Positions 1-5,021 of a DNA stretch of 7,369 bases are shown piece by piece; position 1 is the first letter of the stretch; each line of letters begins with the position of its first letter. The stretch is from Actinomycetota bacterium (GTDB taxonomy: Bacteria; Actinomycetota; Actinomycetes; S36-B12; UBA10799): NCBI GenBank assembly GCA_003452655.1, contig DMNR01000354.1, forward strand, positions 21,795 to 29,163, in the 5' to 3' direction. The position numbers and the translations under genes were made by a program. The notes beneath the pieces were generated by a model. That model was given only the letters and a program-made list of their open reading frames with translations. It was not told the DNA's origin and did not search any database.

Positions 1-47
1 CGCCTGCTTGGAGTGCTGCTAGCGGCCAACTAAGCCAAGTCGCGGTG

Positions 48-63
48 CTCGCCCGGGAGCGAG
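48..63. other. Small hairpin after the biotinyl gene
   Basis: CTCGC at 48-52 can pair with GCGAG at 59-63 around a six-base loop, 8 bases beyond the stop codon of the minus-strand biotinyl protein gene. No T-tract follows on either strand. It may be a weak, U-poor terminator of the kind proposed for high-G+C actinobacteria, but a five-pair stem in G+C-rich DNA is also expected by chance. I see nothing else certain in bases 1-70. Confidence 0.2.
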
Positions 64-70
64 TTCCGAA

Positions 71-283
71 CTAGGAGATAACCGCGATGACGTCGTCTTC
101 GTTGATCGTGTCGCCCTCGGCAACCTTGACCTCGCTGACGGTTCCATCTTCTTCAGCTATGACGGGAATTTCCATCTTCATGGATTCCAAGATCACCAGG
201 GTGTCCCCGTCCGAAACGGTGTCGCCCGGGGCGACCAGGACCTTCCAGACGTTAGCGGTCATTTCTGCACGAACTTCAGCCAC
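71..283 (-). CDS. Free-standing biotinyl (BCCP-like) carrier protein, TB7.3 type
   Basis: This 70-residue protein is almost entirely one biotinyl/lipoyl-attachment domain. The motif ESMKMEIP (residues 33-40) holds the lysine to be biotinylated, Lys36, in the classic MKM context at the tip of a beta hairpin. Paired hydrophobic strands with glycine turns (PGD at 19-21, EGD at 56-58) lie on both sides, as in the flattened barrel fold. The length and the ESMKMEIPV core match mycobacterial TB7.3, a cytoplasmic biotin carrier. It should take carboxybiotin from a biotin carboxylase to a carboxyltransferase. The start is GTG at 283, chosen because AAGGGAA (288-294) is a good ribosome binding site four bases upstream; an internal ATG at residue 8 has no such site. 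It lies 61 bp downstream of the biotin carboxylase gene on the same strand, so the two are probably co-transcribed. The partner carboxyltransferase and the substrate are unknown. Confidence 0.9.
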   Translation of the reverse strand: MAEVRAEMTANVWKVLVAPGDTVSDGDTLVILESMKMEIPVIAEEDGTVSEVKVAEGDTINEDDVIAVIS

Positions 284-344
284 TGTGTTCCCTTCGCGAC
301 GAGCCTGCCAACTGCGGTTGATGCGCCACGCTACTCGACCGGTG

Positions 345-1688
345 TCAGCCGCGCATGCGGGAGATCAACCCCGTGTCGTAATCGCCTCGAACAAACTCGT
401 CATTGGCCAACAACTCAGTGAAGAACGGCAAGTTGTTCTTCGGACCCACGATGGTGAATCCCTCAACTGCTGCGCGCGCCATAGCAAGCGCCTCTTGACG
501 ATTGGAACCGTGGACAATCAACTTTGCCAGCAACGGGTCATAGAACGGCGTCACCGTGTTCCCCGACTCGTAGCCCGCGTCGACTCGCACGCCGTCACCG
601 GTCGGCTCCACCCATTCGGTGATCGCACCGGGCCCTGGGAGGAAGCGCTTGGGGTCTTCTGCGTAGATCCGGAGTTCGATGGCGTGACCGCTCGCAGTGG
701 GCACGTTCGCGGCGTCAAAGCTCGGAGCTTCACCCGCGGCGATCCGGAGCTGTTCGGCGACCAGGTCGAGTCCGGTCACTGCTTCCGTGACCGGATGTTC
801 AACCTGCAGGCGCGTGTTCATTTCAAGGAACCAGGCATCACCGGTCGCGGTGTCGAACAACATCTCTACCGTTCCCGCGTTGCGGTAGCCGACGGCTTCC
901 CCAGCTTTGACTGCGGCATCCATAATTGCCGCTCGAATCTCTGGCGTCACGGCCGGTGACGGTGACTCTTCCGCGACCTTCTGGTGACGCCGTTGAACCG
1001 AGCAATCACGCTCACCGAGTGCAACGACGGTGCCGTCGGCGAGGCCGAGAATCTGGACCTCGATGTGGCGCGCACTTGGTACGTACTTCTCGAGCAAGAT
1101 CGCCGGATCCGAGAAGAACCGTTCCGCACGCGTCCGCGCGGTTTCGTAGGCGGCGGTCAACTCCTCATCGTTGAAGGCGGCCGACATGCCAATCCCACCG
1201 CCGCCGGCGGCGGCCTTGACCATCACTGGATAGCCGATCTCGTGGGCTGCAGCAAGGGCAGCCTGCGCATCCGGGACGGGGTCGGGTGTTCCGGGAGCGA
1301 CTGGCACTCCTGCGGCGGCCATCCGATTGCGCGCGGCAATCTTGTCGCCCATCGACCGCATGGCGTCAGGAGACGGTCCGACCCACGTGAGGCCTGCAGC
1401 GGTGACCGCCTCGGCGAAGTCGGCGTTCTCGGACAGGAACCCGTAGCCCGGATGGACGGCCTGAGCGCCAGTCTGTTTGGCGGCTGCCAGAACTGCGTCG
1501 ACGTCGAGGTACGACTGCGCAGGTGCGGCTGGGCCCAGCAATACCGCCTCGTCCGCCTCGCGGACAAACGGAAGGTCCGCATCGGCCTCGGAATAGACCG
1601 CAATTGTGCGGATCCCCATCCCATTGGCGGTAGCGATGATTCGGCGAGCGATCTCGCCCCGGTTCGCGACAAGCAAGGATTCAAACAC
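345..1688 (-). CDS. accC: Biotin carboxylase subunit of an acyl-CoA carboxylase
   Basis: This cytoplasmic enzyme uses ATP and bicarbonate to carboxylate biotin on a carrier protein, the first half-reaction of acetyl/acyl-CoA carboxylases. The 447-residue length matches a stand-alone biotin carboxylase with no fused biotinyl domain. Visible elements are the N-terminal domain start (LLVANRGEIARR, residues 5-16; HPGYGFLSEN, 79-88), Lys158 and the glycine-rich ATP loop GGGGIGM (162-168), EKY at 200-202, HQK at 235-237, Glu275, and the signature EMNTRLQVEHPVTE (289-302) with Asn291, Arg293, Gln295 and Glu297; Arg340 follows in ELRIYAED. These line up with E. coli AccC Lys159, Glu201, His236, Lys238, Glu276, Glu288, Asn290, Arg292, Gln294, Glu296 and Arg338, so it should be active. 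One difference is Ile at 167 where E. coli has Arg in the glycine loop. The start is GTG at 1688, with no ribosome binding site but a -10-like TAGTCT nearby, suggesting a leaderless mRNA. The carrier protein is encoded just downstream. Substrate specificity cannot be read because it resides in the absent carboxyltransferase. Confidence 0.93.
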   Translation of the reverse strand: MFESLLVANRGEIARRIIATANGMGIRTIAVYSEADADLPFVREADEAVLLGPAAPAQSYLDVDAVLAAAKQTGAQAVHPGYGFLSENADFAEAVTAAGLTWVGPSPDAMRSMGDKIAARNRMAAAGVPVAPGTPDPVPDAQAALAAAHEIGYPVMVKAAAGGGGIGMSAAFNDEELTAAYETARTRAERFFSDPAILLEKYVPSARHIEVQILGLADGTVVALGERDCSVQRRHQKVAEESPSPAVTPEIRAAIMDAAVKAGEAVGYRNAGTVEMLFDTATGDAWFLEMNTRLQVEHPVTEAVTGLDLVAEQLRIAAGEAPSFDAANVPTASGHAIELRIYAEDPKRFLPGPGAITEWVEPTGDGVRVDAGYESGNTVTPFYDPLLAKLIVHGSNRQEALAMARAAVEGFTIVGPKNNLPFFTELLANDEFVRGDYDTGLISRMRG

Positions 1689-1696
1689 GAGTCAAG

Positions 1697-1725
1697 AGAC
1701 TAGCCCGCGACACAACTTCGCCCAA
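1697..1725 (-). promoter_or_regulatory. Probable promoter of accC (leaderless)
   Basis: On the minus strand TTGGGC (1725-1720) and TAGTCT (1702-1697) are separated by 17 bases, a standard housekeeping-sigma spacing. TAGTCT fits the actinobacterial -10 pattern TAnnnT; the -35 matches the first three consensus bases only. Just eight bases separate the -10 from the GTG start at 1688, so transcription should begin at or within a base or two of the start codon. No ribosome binding site is seen, which agrees with a leaderless message. Confidence 0.5.
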
Positions 1726-1753
1726 TACACACCTCCAAACCGGCTGAAGGCTC

Positions 1754-1759
1754 TACTCT
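1754..1759 (+). promoter_or_regulatory. Candidate -10 element of the 159-residue gene
   Basis: TACTCT fits TAnnnT and ends seven bases before the GTG start codon at 1767. There is no ribosome binding site in the short gap (GAGCGGC) and no recognisable -35 hexamer 16-19 bases upstream. The placement is what is expected for a leaderless actinobacterial mRNA. Together with the accC promoter it makes the 78-bp gap 1689-1766 a compact divergent promoter region. Confidence 0.4.
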
Positions 1760-1766
1760 GAGCGGC

Positions 1767-2246
1767 GTGGACGAGCACAAGGACAGTCGGGACCACCTGC
1801 GGCTTGCTTCAAGCCGACCGCTGCTGCTGATTGATGGCAGCGGGTACTCCGATCCTGCCGAGGAGCCGCTGGCATTCGGCACACCTCGTCCCGCTCTCAC
1901 TTCTATCGCCGTCAAGCTCGACGGTGACCGGGTTGAGGCCACTGCAACCCTCGCCCTCAATGGCAGAGTCCTGACCGGCCAAAGCATCGGTGATGCAGCA
2001 GACCGAACATCGATCATTGCCTCTGCAACTCTGGGAGCCGTCTCGGGTCTGCTCGACTCAGAAGCCGTGCTGGAGACTGCCGAGGTGATCGAAATCGGTG
2101 GGCGCGATGTTTCGCTGACAATCCTGCGTCTCGACTCCGAGGATCCAGCCGAAATCTTGGTTGGCAGCGCGATCATCCGCGGCGACGTCGAGGACGCAAC
2201 CGCCCGATCGGTCCTGTCAGCACTGAACCGGCGCCTGTCTCGTTAG
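1767..2246 (+). CDS. Conserved-looking protein of unknown function, 159 aa
   Basis: I do not recognise a named family. The protein is soluble, with no signal peptide, membrane segment or cysteine. Residues 1-40 look irregular and charged (LLLIDGSG at 19-26). Residues 44-156 have the pattern of a small alpha+beta domain: strands around 46-52, 55-64 and 67-72, a helix near 80-96 (ADRTSIIASATLGAVSGLL), strands around 102-110, 113-123 and 129-137 (EILVGSAII), and a C-terminal helix 140-158 ending in the basic SALNRRLSR. This repeated strand-strand-helix-strand shape resembles small ligand-binding or regulatory domains, but that is only inference. GTG at 1767 is the chosen start, placed seven bases after a -10-like TACTCT. 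The gene diverges from accC, and bL37 lies 68 bp downstream on the same strand. Codon and base use match its neighbours, so a real resident gene is likely, though its role is unknown. Confidence 0.75.
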   Translation: MDEHKDSRDHLRLASSRPLLLIDGSGYSDPAEEPLAFGTPRPALTSIAVKLDGDRVEATATLALNGRVLTGQSIGDAADRTSIIASATLGAVSGLLDSEAVLETAEVIEIGGRDVSLTILRLDSEDPAEILVGSAIIRGDVEDATARSVLSALNRRLSR

Positions 2247-2261
2247 CCGCTCTGTGCGACG

Positions 2262-2273
2262 ATAGGTACCTAT
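2262..2273. repeat. Perfect 12-base palindrome upstream of bL37
   Basis: ATAGGTACCTAT is a perfect inverted repeat with no spacer, located 41 bases before the bL37 start codon and 15 bases after the preceding stop. Its A/T-flanked shape suits an operator for a small dimeric regulator. It also contains a TAnnnT-like string (TAGGTA) that could serve as a -10, although no clear -35 is present. A transcript starting just downstream would carry a leader of roughly 35-40 bases with a ribosome binding site. The role is not established. Confidence 0.25.
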
Positions 2274-2303
2274 TGCGGAAGAACTTCACGACACCTCACC
2301 GGT

Positions 2304-2310
2304 AAGGAGA
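2304..2310 (+). promoter_or_regulatory. Strong ribosome binding site of bL37
   Basis: AAGGAGA lies four bases before the ATG at 2315. It is one of the clearest Shine-Dalgarno sequences in the window and supports the very short reading frame being translated. It contrasts with the apparently leaderless genes nearby and fits a highly expressed ribosomal protein. Confidence 0.75.
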
Positions 2311-2314
2311 ATCC

Positions 2315-2389
2315 ATGAGCAAGCGAGGACGCAAGCGTCGCGCCCGTAAGAAGAATGGCGCGAACCACGGCAACCGCCCAAACGCCTAG
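2315..2389 (+). CDS. Ribosomal protein bL37, 24 aa
   Basis: This tiny gene encodes 24 residues beginning MSKRGRKRRARKK and ending ANHGNRPNA, followed by TAG. It is extremely basic and has no acidic residue. From memory it matches, nearly end to end, the actinobacterial large-subunit protein bL37 first seen in mycobacterial ribosome structures, where the M. smegmatis protein is also 24 residues with the pattern KRGRKKR then ANHGKRPNA. It should bind 23S rRNA in the 50S subunit. Support comes from the strong ribosome binding site AAGGAGA four bases upstream, and from a hairpin-plus-T-tract terminator 60 bases after the stop. Automated gene callers usually miss genes this short. It sits between the 159-residue gene and the convergent rsrA. 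Confidence is high because the composition, both termini and the exact length all agree. Confidence 0.9.
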   Translation: MSKRGRKRRARKKNGANHGNRPNA

Positions 2390-2449
2390 CCATACCTGCT
2401 GGCGGTGACGCTGCGCTGCGACGTCGGCCAAAGACCTGCCAGATCGAAG

Positions 2450-2477
2450 AAACCCCCCGCTATTGCGAGGGGTTTTT
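2450..2477 (+). terminator. Rho-independent terminator after bL37, overlapping the rsrA 3' end
   Basis: AAACCCC (2450-2456) pairs with GGGGTTT (2469-2475) and CGC (2458-2460) with GCG (2465-2467), with a single C/A mismatch (2457/2468) and a TATT loop at 2461-2464. A run of five Ts (2473-2477) follows, so it is a canonical intrinsic terminator for plus-strand transcription from bL37. The right arm is also coding: read on the minus strand it specifies the last residues of RsrA, whose TAG stop (2462-2460) starts in the loop. On the minus strand the tail is only TTTCTT, so it may stop sigR-rsrA transcription less efficiently. Confidence 0.8.
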
Positions 2478-2798
2478 CTCGTTTTGTTCCTGCTCAAGTC
2501 TGGCGCCGCCGCAGGCTTCGATCTTGAAGGAAGCGATCATCGATATGACTCTGCTCCGCAGATCTTGCGGGGCGTGTTCGCAGCCGCATGCCCGGTGCAC
2601 AGCGTCCTTGATCTTGCGTTCGTTGCGGAACTGCTCCTCACATGGTGGGCACTGTTCGATGTGATCCTTGATCTTCGCGCAATCACCCGCGCTTAGTTCA
2701 CCGTCGAGGTAATCCCACAAGTGATTCTTGGCGTCGGTGCATGGACCCTCGGTACAAGGCCCGGCGCCGGTCGGAAGCTTTGCTGCGTCGTCATTCAT
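2460..2798 (-). CDS. rsrA: Redox-sensing zinc anti-sigma factor of SigR (RsrA/RshA type)
   Basis: This 112-residue cytoplasmic protein is a zinc-binding anti-sigma (ZAS) factor. The ZAS motif HIEQCPPC supplies His46, Cys50 and Cys53; Cys20, six residues before [10 protein letters not shown], aligns with S. coelicolor RsrA Cys11, the remaining zinc/disulfide ligand. In that family oxidation forms a disulfide between the Cys11 equivalent and one of the CxxC cysteines, expels zinc and frees the sigma factor. Other cysteines are Cys15, Cys40, Cys71, Cys73 and Cys95; Cys40 and the 71/73 pair have approximate counterparts in Streptomyces, while Cys15 looks additional. The start ATG overlaps the sigR stop in ATGA, and GGAGG at 2810-2806 inside the end of sigR is seven bases upstream, so translation is coupled and the two proteins should be made in balanced amounts. 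The last codons lie in the terminator shared with bL37. Identification is firm from the motif plus the adjacent sigma gene. Confidence 0.95.
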   Translation of the reverse strand: MNDDAAKLPTGAGPCTEGPCTDAKNHLWDYLDGELSAGDCAKIKDHIEQCPPCEEQFRNERKIKDAVHRACGCEHAPQDLRSRVISMIASFKIEACGGARLEQEQNEKNPSQ

Positions 2799-3490
2799 GA
2801 CGTCGCCTCCGCAGCGTCGGCCGCGGGAACGAAACCTCGTTCGCGGGCATATTCGGTTAGTTGGTCGCGAAGGAGTCGGCGCCCACGGTGCAAGCGGGAC
2901 ATGACCGTCCCCACGGGTGTTCCCATGATGTCGGCGATCTCCTTGTATGCGAAGCCCTCAACGTCGGCGTAGTACACCGCTAGCCGGAAGTCCTCGGGGA
3001 TGCTTGCCATGGCCGCCTTGATGTCGCCGTCGGGCAACTGGTCGAGCGCTTCCGCCTCGGCGGAACGCAAGCCTGTCGAGGAATGCGACTCGGCTTGCGC
3101 CATTTGCCAGTCCTCGACATCGTCCGCCGACGATTGCAGTGGCTCACGCTGCTTCTTGCGGTAGCCGTTGATGTAGTTGTTCGTCTGAATCCGGTACATC
3201 CAGGCTTTGAGGTTCGTTCCTGGCTTGTACTGGTGGAATGCCTTGTACGCCCTCTCGACGGTCTCCTGCACTAGATCAGAGGCATCGTCAGGATTGCGCG
3301 TAAGTCGCAGGGCGGCGGCGTAGAGGCCGTCGAGAAGGGGCAATGCCTCCCGCTCGAAGCGCTCCAGGCGCTCTTCCGGGGTCTCCGACTCGACGTCGAC
3401 AACCACTATCTCTTCAGGATCCATTGCAAGCGAGGGTAGCGCCGAAACGGATCCGATGGATCCGGGGGCGAACTCGGTAGTCACCAGCAT
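2795..3490 (-). CDS. sigR: ECF sigma factor for thiol-oxidative stress (SigR/SigH type)
   Basis: This 231-residue RNA polymerase sigma factor directs the disulfide-stress regulon. Region 2 spans about residues 45-115, with [14 protein letters not shown] (73-85) and the -10-recognition segment [19 protein letters not shown] (94-112). Region 4 spans about 155-213, with the helix-turn-helix [22 protein letters not shown] (182-203) that reads the -35. There are only these two domains, as in ECF factors. The cognate anti-sigma gene follows with an ATGA overlap. ATG at 3490 is taken as the start: a SigR-type promoter ends nine bases upstream, so its mRNA would begin at or next to this codon. An in-frame ATG at residue 23 (3424) would give a 209-residue form closer to the conserved core; neither start has a ribosome binding site. 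Streptomyces SigR is known to have a long unstable isoform, and residues 1-22 could play that part here. The hydrolase gene ends seven bases upstream. Confidence 0.95.
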   Translation of the reverse strand: MLVTTEFAPGSIGSVSALPSLAMDPEEIVVVDVESETPEERLERFEREALPLLDGLYAAALRLTRNPDDASDLVQETVERAYKAFHQYKPGTNLKAWMYRIQTNNYINGYRKKQREPLQSSADDVEDWQMAQAESHSSTGLRSAEAEALDQLPDGDIKAAMASIPEDFRLAVYYADVEGFAYKEIADIMGTPVGTVMSRLHRGRRLLRDQLTEYARERGFVPAADAAEATS

Positions 3491-3497
3491 GTCGGGT

Positions 3498-4187
3498 TTA
3501 ACACCCGATCAGCCGATCTGATTCCCACTGGACCGCCGCAACCAATTCCCGCAGCGCACTTTCCTGAGTTGACGCTGCCGCCGCGGCAACCTTAAACCCA
3601 TGATCGGCATCGGCAATCGAGGTGACCCGGATCTGGGGGTAGTTGGCCACCGCTCGGGTGACTTCGCTCGCCGTGCCGAAGACGTCGCGGCCACCCTGGA
3701 TCGCCGCGATTGGCAGATCGACACTGGTCAATTCGTCAATCCGCGACGCCTGGAGCTTCCCTGGTGGGTGCAGCGGGAATGCGAGCGCGATCACGGCGCT
3801 GGCACCGACTTCTTGCGCAGTCCGGCACGAAACGCGAGCACCCGCTGACCTCCCGCCCACGACCAGTGGCAGCCCATCGCGGACCTTGATCGCCGCAATC
3901 AGCGCAAGCCATCCGGCATCCAAGCGCGCAGGTGCGGGCGCGATCTTCTTGCCCGCCACTGCCCACGGTTGTTCAACCAAGACGACGTCGATCCCGGTCG
4001 CGGGGACCGCGTGCGCAATCGCCTGCAAGTCGCGCGCGTGAACACCTCCGCCAGCCCCGTGGCCGAGCGCGAGGACGGCCCGGGGCCGTCCGGTCGCCGG
4101 ATACCGATGAAGGCGGCCCACCCCAAGAGCCGAGTCAACCTCGGTGCAGCTTGCGGCCGCTGCGCGGTCATCCGTTCGACGAGGCAT
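3498..4187 (-). CDS. Alpha/beta hydrolase of the KANL3/Tex30-like group
   Basis: The fold is that of a small soluble alpha/beta hydrolase of about 229 residues. Counting from the ATG at 4187, the oxyanion-region motif [10 protein letters not shown] lies at 39-48, the nucleophile elbow GRSAG at 112-116 (Ser114), a candidate acid at Asp168 in IQGGRD, and the histidine at His196 in DADHGF. This complete Ser-Asp-His triad and the GHGAGGG motif point to the KANL3/Tex30/dienelactone-hydrolase-like group; the substrate is unknown. A TTG at 4196, three codons upstream, would overlap the SRAP stop as TTGA and is an alternative start. Neither has a clear ribosome binding site, so translation probably depends on the upstream gene. 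The stop (TAA, 3500-3498) is part of the sigR promoter. Its place between a DNA-protection gene and sigR suggests co-transcription with both, but gives no specific function. Confidence 0.8.
   Translation of the reverse strand: MPRRTDDRAAAASCTEVDSALGVGRLHRYPATGRPRAVLALGHGAGGGVHARDLQAIAHAVPATGIDVVLVEQPWAVAGKKIAPAPARLDAGWLALIAAIKVRDGLPLVVGGRSAGARVSCRTAQEVGASAVIALAFPLHPPGKLQASRIDELTSVDLPIAAIQGGRDVFGTASEVTRAVANYPQIRVTSIADADHGFKVAAAAASTQESALRELVAAVQWESDRLIGC
3500..3526 (-). promoter_or_regulatory. SigR-dependent autoregulatory promoter of sigR-rsrA
   Basis: On the minus strand GGGAAT (3526-3521) is followed by exactly 18 bases and then GTT (3502-3500), the SigR/SigH consensus for the -35 and -10. 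It lies fully within the last codons and stop of the upstream hydrolase gene and points at sigR. Only nine bases separate GTT from the ATG at 3490, so the transcript should be leaderless or almost so. In Streptomyces and mycobacteria sigR/sigH is known to be autoregulated from such a promoter. My visual check of the other GGGAAT strings in the window found none with a correctly spaced GTT. Confidence 0.85.
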
Positions 4188-4192
4188 CCGAA

Positions 4193-4909
4193 TCAAGCAG
4201 CAGGCAGCGGATCGATGAGGTGTGGGTTGTTGTTACTCACTCGGTTCACCTCGGTCGACACCGGGTACGCGTCGAGGAGCCCGGGTGCGGCCGGTACCAA
4301 GATCTCCGGCGACGGGTTTGGATTCTCGGCATCGAGCCACTCCTGCATGTTCTCTGGGGCAACGAGCAATGGCATCCGGTCATGGATGCGGCCAAGGTCG
4401 TCTATCGCGTCGGTGGTCAGGATTGTGCATGTCCAACGAAAGGCCAGCGGGTCATCGTCGTCCGCGACTGTGGGGTCACGCCAGATCTCGTACAACCCGG
4501 CCATAGACATCAGTGATCCGTCGCGCGGGTGGATGTAGTACGGCTGCTTTGCGGGCTTGGCCGGACTATCCGGTCCAACCTCTGGGGCGTACCACTCGTA
4601 GTAGCCATCGGCAGGAATCAACGCCCGTCGCTTCTTCCATGCCGCTCGAAACGACGGTTTGGAAGACGCGGACTCAAGGCGAGCATTGATCATCCGACTG
4701 CCGATTTTGGGATCTTTCGCCCATGACGGAATGAGACCCCAGCGAACGATCTTGAGCTCGCGCTCGTCATGGCGATCCATCACGGCGTAGACCTTCTTGG
4801 TCGGCGCCACGTTGAAGTCCGGCGCGAGGGCCTCGCCATCGATAGGCCTGGCCTCGAATTGGCGCTCAATCTTCGATCGGTCCGCGACCGCTACGTATCG
4901 TCCGCACAT
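4193..4909 (-). CDS. SRAP-domain protein (HMCES/YedK family), abasic-site DNA-protein crosslinker
   Basis: This 238-residue protein starts MCGRY. Removal of the first Met exposes Cys2, which in this family forms a thiazolidine crosslink with abasic sites in single-stranded DNA and protects them from breakage. Other active-site elements are Asn75 in NARLES (75-80), Glu105 in PADGYYEW (99-106), and His176 in HDRMP. Cys2, Asn75 and Glu105 have the same numbers as in E. coli YedK, and His176 matches its His160. The tryptophan-rich RWGLIPSWAKD (56-66) is also typical. The length is usual, with a slightly long insert at 109-122. The ATG start at 4909 is fixed by the need for Cys2. GGAGG directly abuts this ATG with no spacer, which is odd for a ribosome binding site. 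It is the first gene of the minus-strand run leading to the hydrolase, sigR and rsrA, and it diverges from aroA. Confidence 0.95.
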   Translation of the reverse strand: MCGRYVAVADRSKIERQFEARPIDGEALAPDFNVAPTKKVYAVMDRHDERELKIVRWGLIPSWAKDPKIGSRMINARLESASSKPSFRAAWKKRRALIPADGYYEWYAPEVGPDSPAKPAKQPYYIHPRDGSLMSMAGLYEIWRDPTVADDDDPLAFRWTCTILTTDAIDDLGRIHDRMPLLVAPENMQEWLDAENPNPSPEILVPAAPGLLDAYPVSTEVNRVSNNNPHLIDPLPAA

Positions 4910-5007
4910 CCTCCAAGTGTGCCGCGCGGGTCAAGCCCTTTGGCCACGAACCCGTCGCCTTCCAGCCGCCGTGCGCTGCCCAGCCGGGCAGTCATCGCGA
5001 ATTTCGG

Positions 5008-5013
5008 TACGCT
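5008..5013 (+). promoter_or_regulatory. Candidate -10 element of aroA
   Basis: TACGCT fits TAnnnT and ends eight bases before the aroA ATG at 5022; no clear -35 precedes it. The interval holds GAGGG (5014-5018), only three bases from the ATG, which is short for a ribosome binding site. A leaderless or near-leaderless mRNA is the simpler reading. The whole divergent gap between the SRAP gene and aroA is 112 bp (4910-5021); I could not find a convincing promoter for the SRAP gene in it. Confidence 0.35.
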
Positions 5014-5021
5014 GAGGGTCA

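Noticed and set aside
1..33. Possible tail of a plus-strand gene ending TAA at 31-33
   Set aside because: Ten hydrophobic-leaning codons (ending LLAAN) are too few to tell from chance; nothing upstream is visible.
87..959. 290-codon open frame on the plus strand
   Set aside because: It lies antisense to the biotinyl gene and accC, both of which have full family motifs; its translation is arginine- and serine-rich with no recognisable domain.
984..1703. 239-codon plus-strand open frame
   Set aside because: It is the antisense shadow of the N-terminal part of accC and has no ribosome binding site or family features.
3540..3550. Second GGGAAT on the minus strand (in AATTCCCGC) as another SigR promoter
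   Set aside because: The bases 18 downstream read GGG, not GTT, so the -10 element is missing.
3932..4538. Two overlapping plus-strand open frames of 194 and 189 codons
   Set aside because: They are antisense to the start of the hydrolase gene and the end of the SRAP gene, whose catalytic motifs are intact; the frames have low-complexity Arg/Ser/Pro composition.
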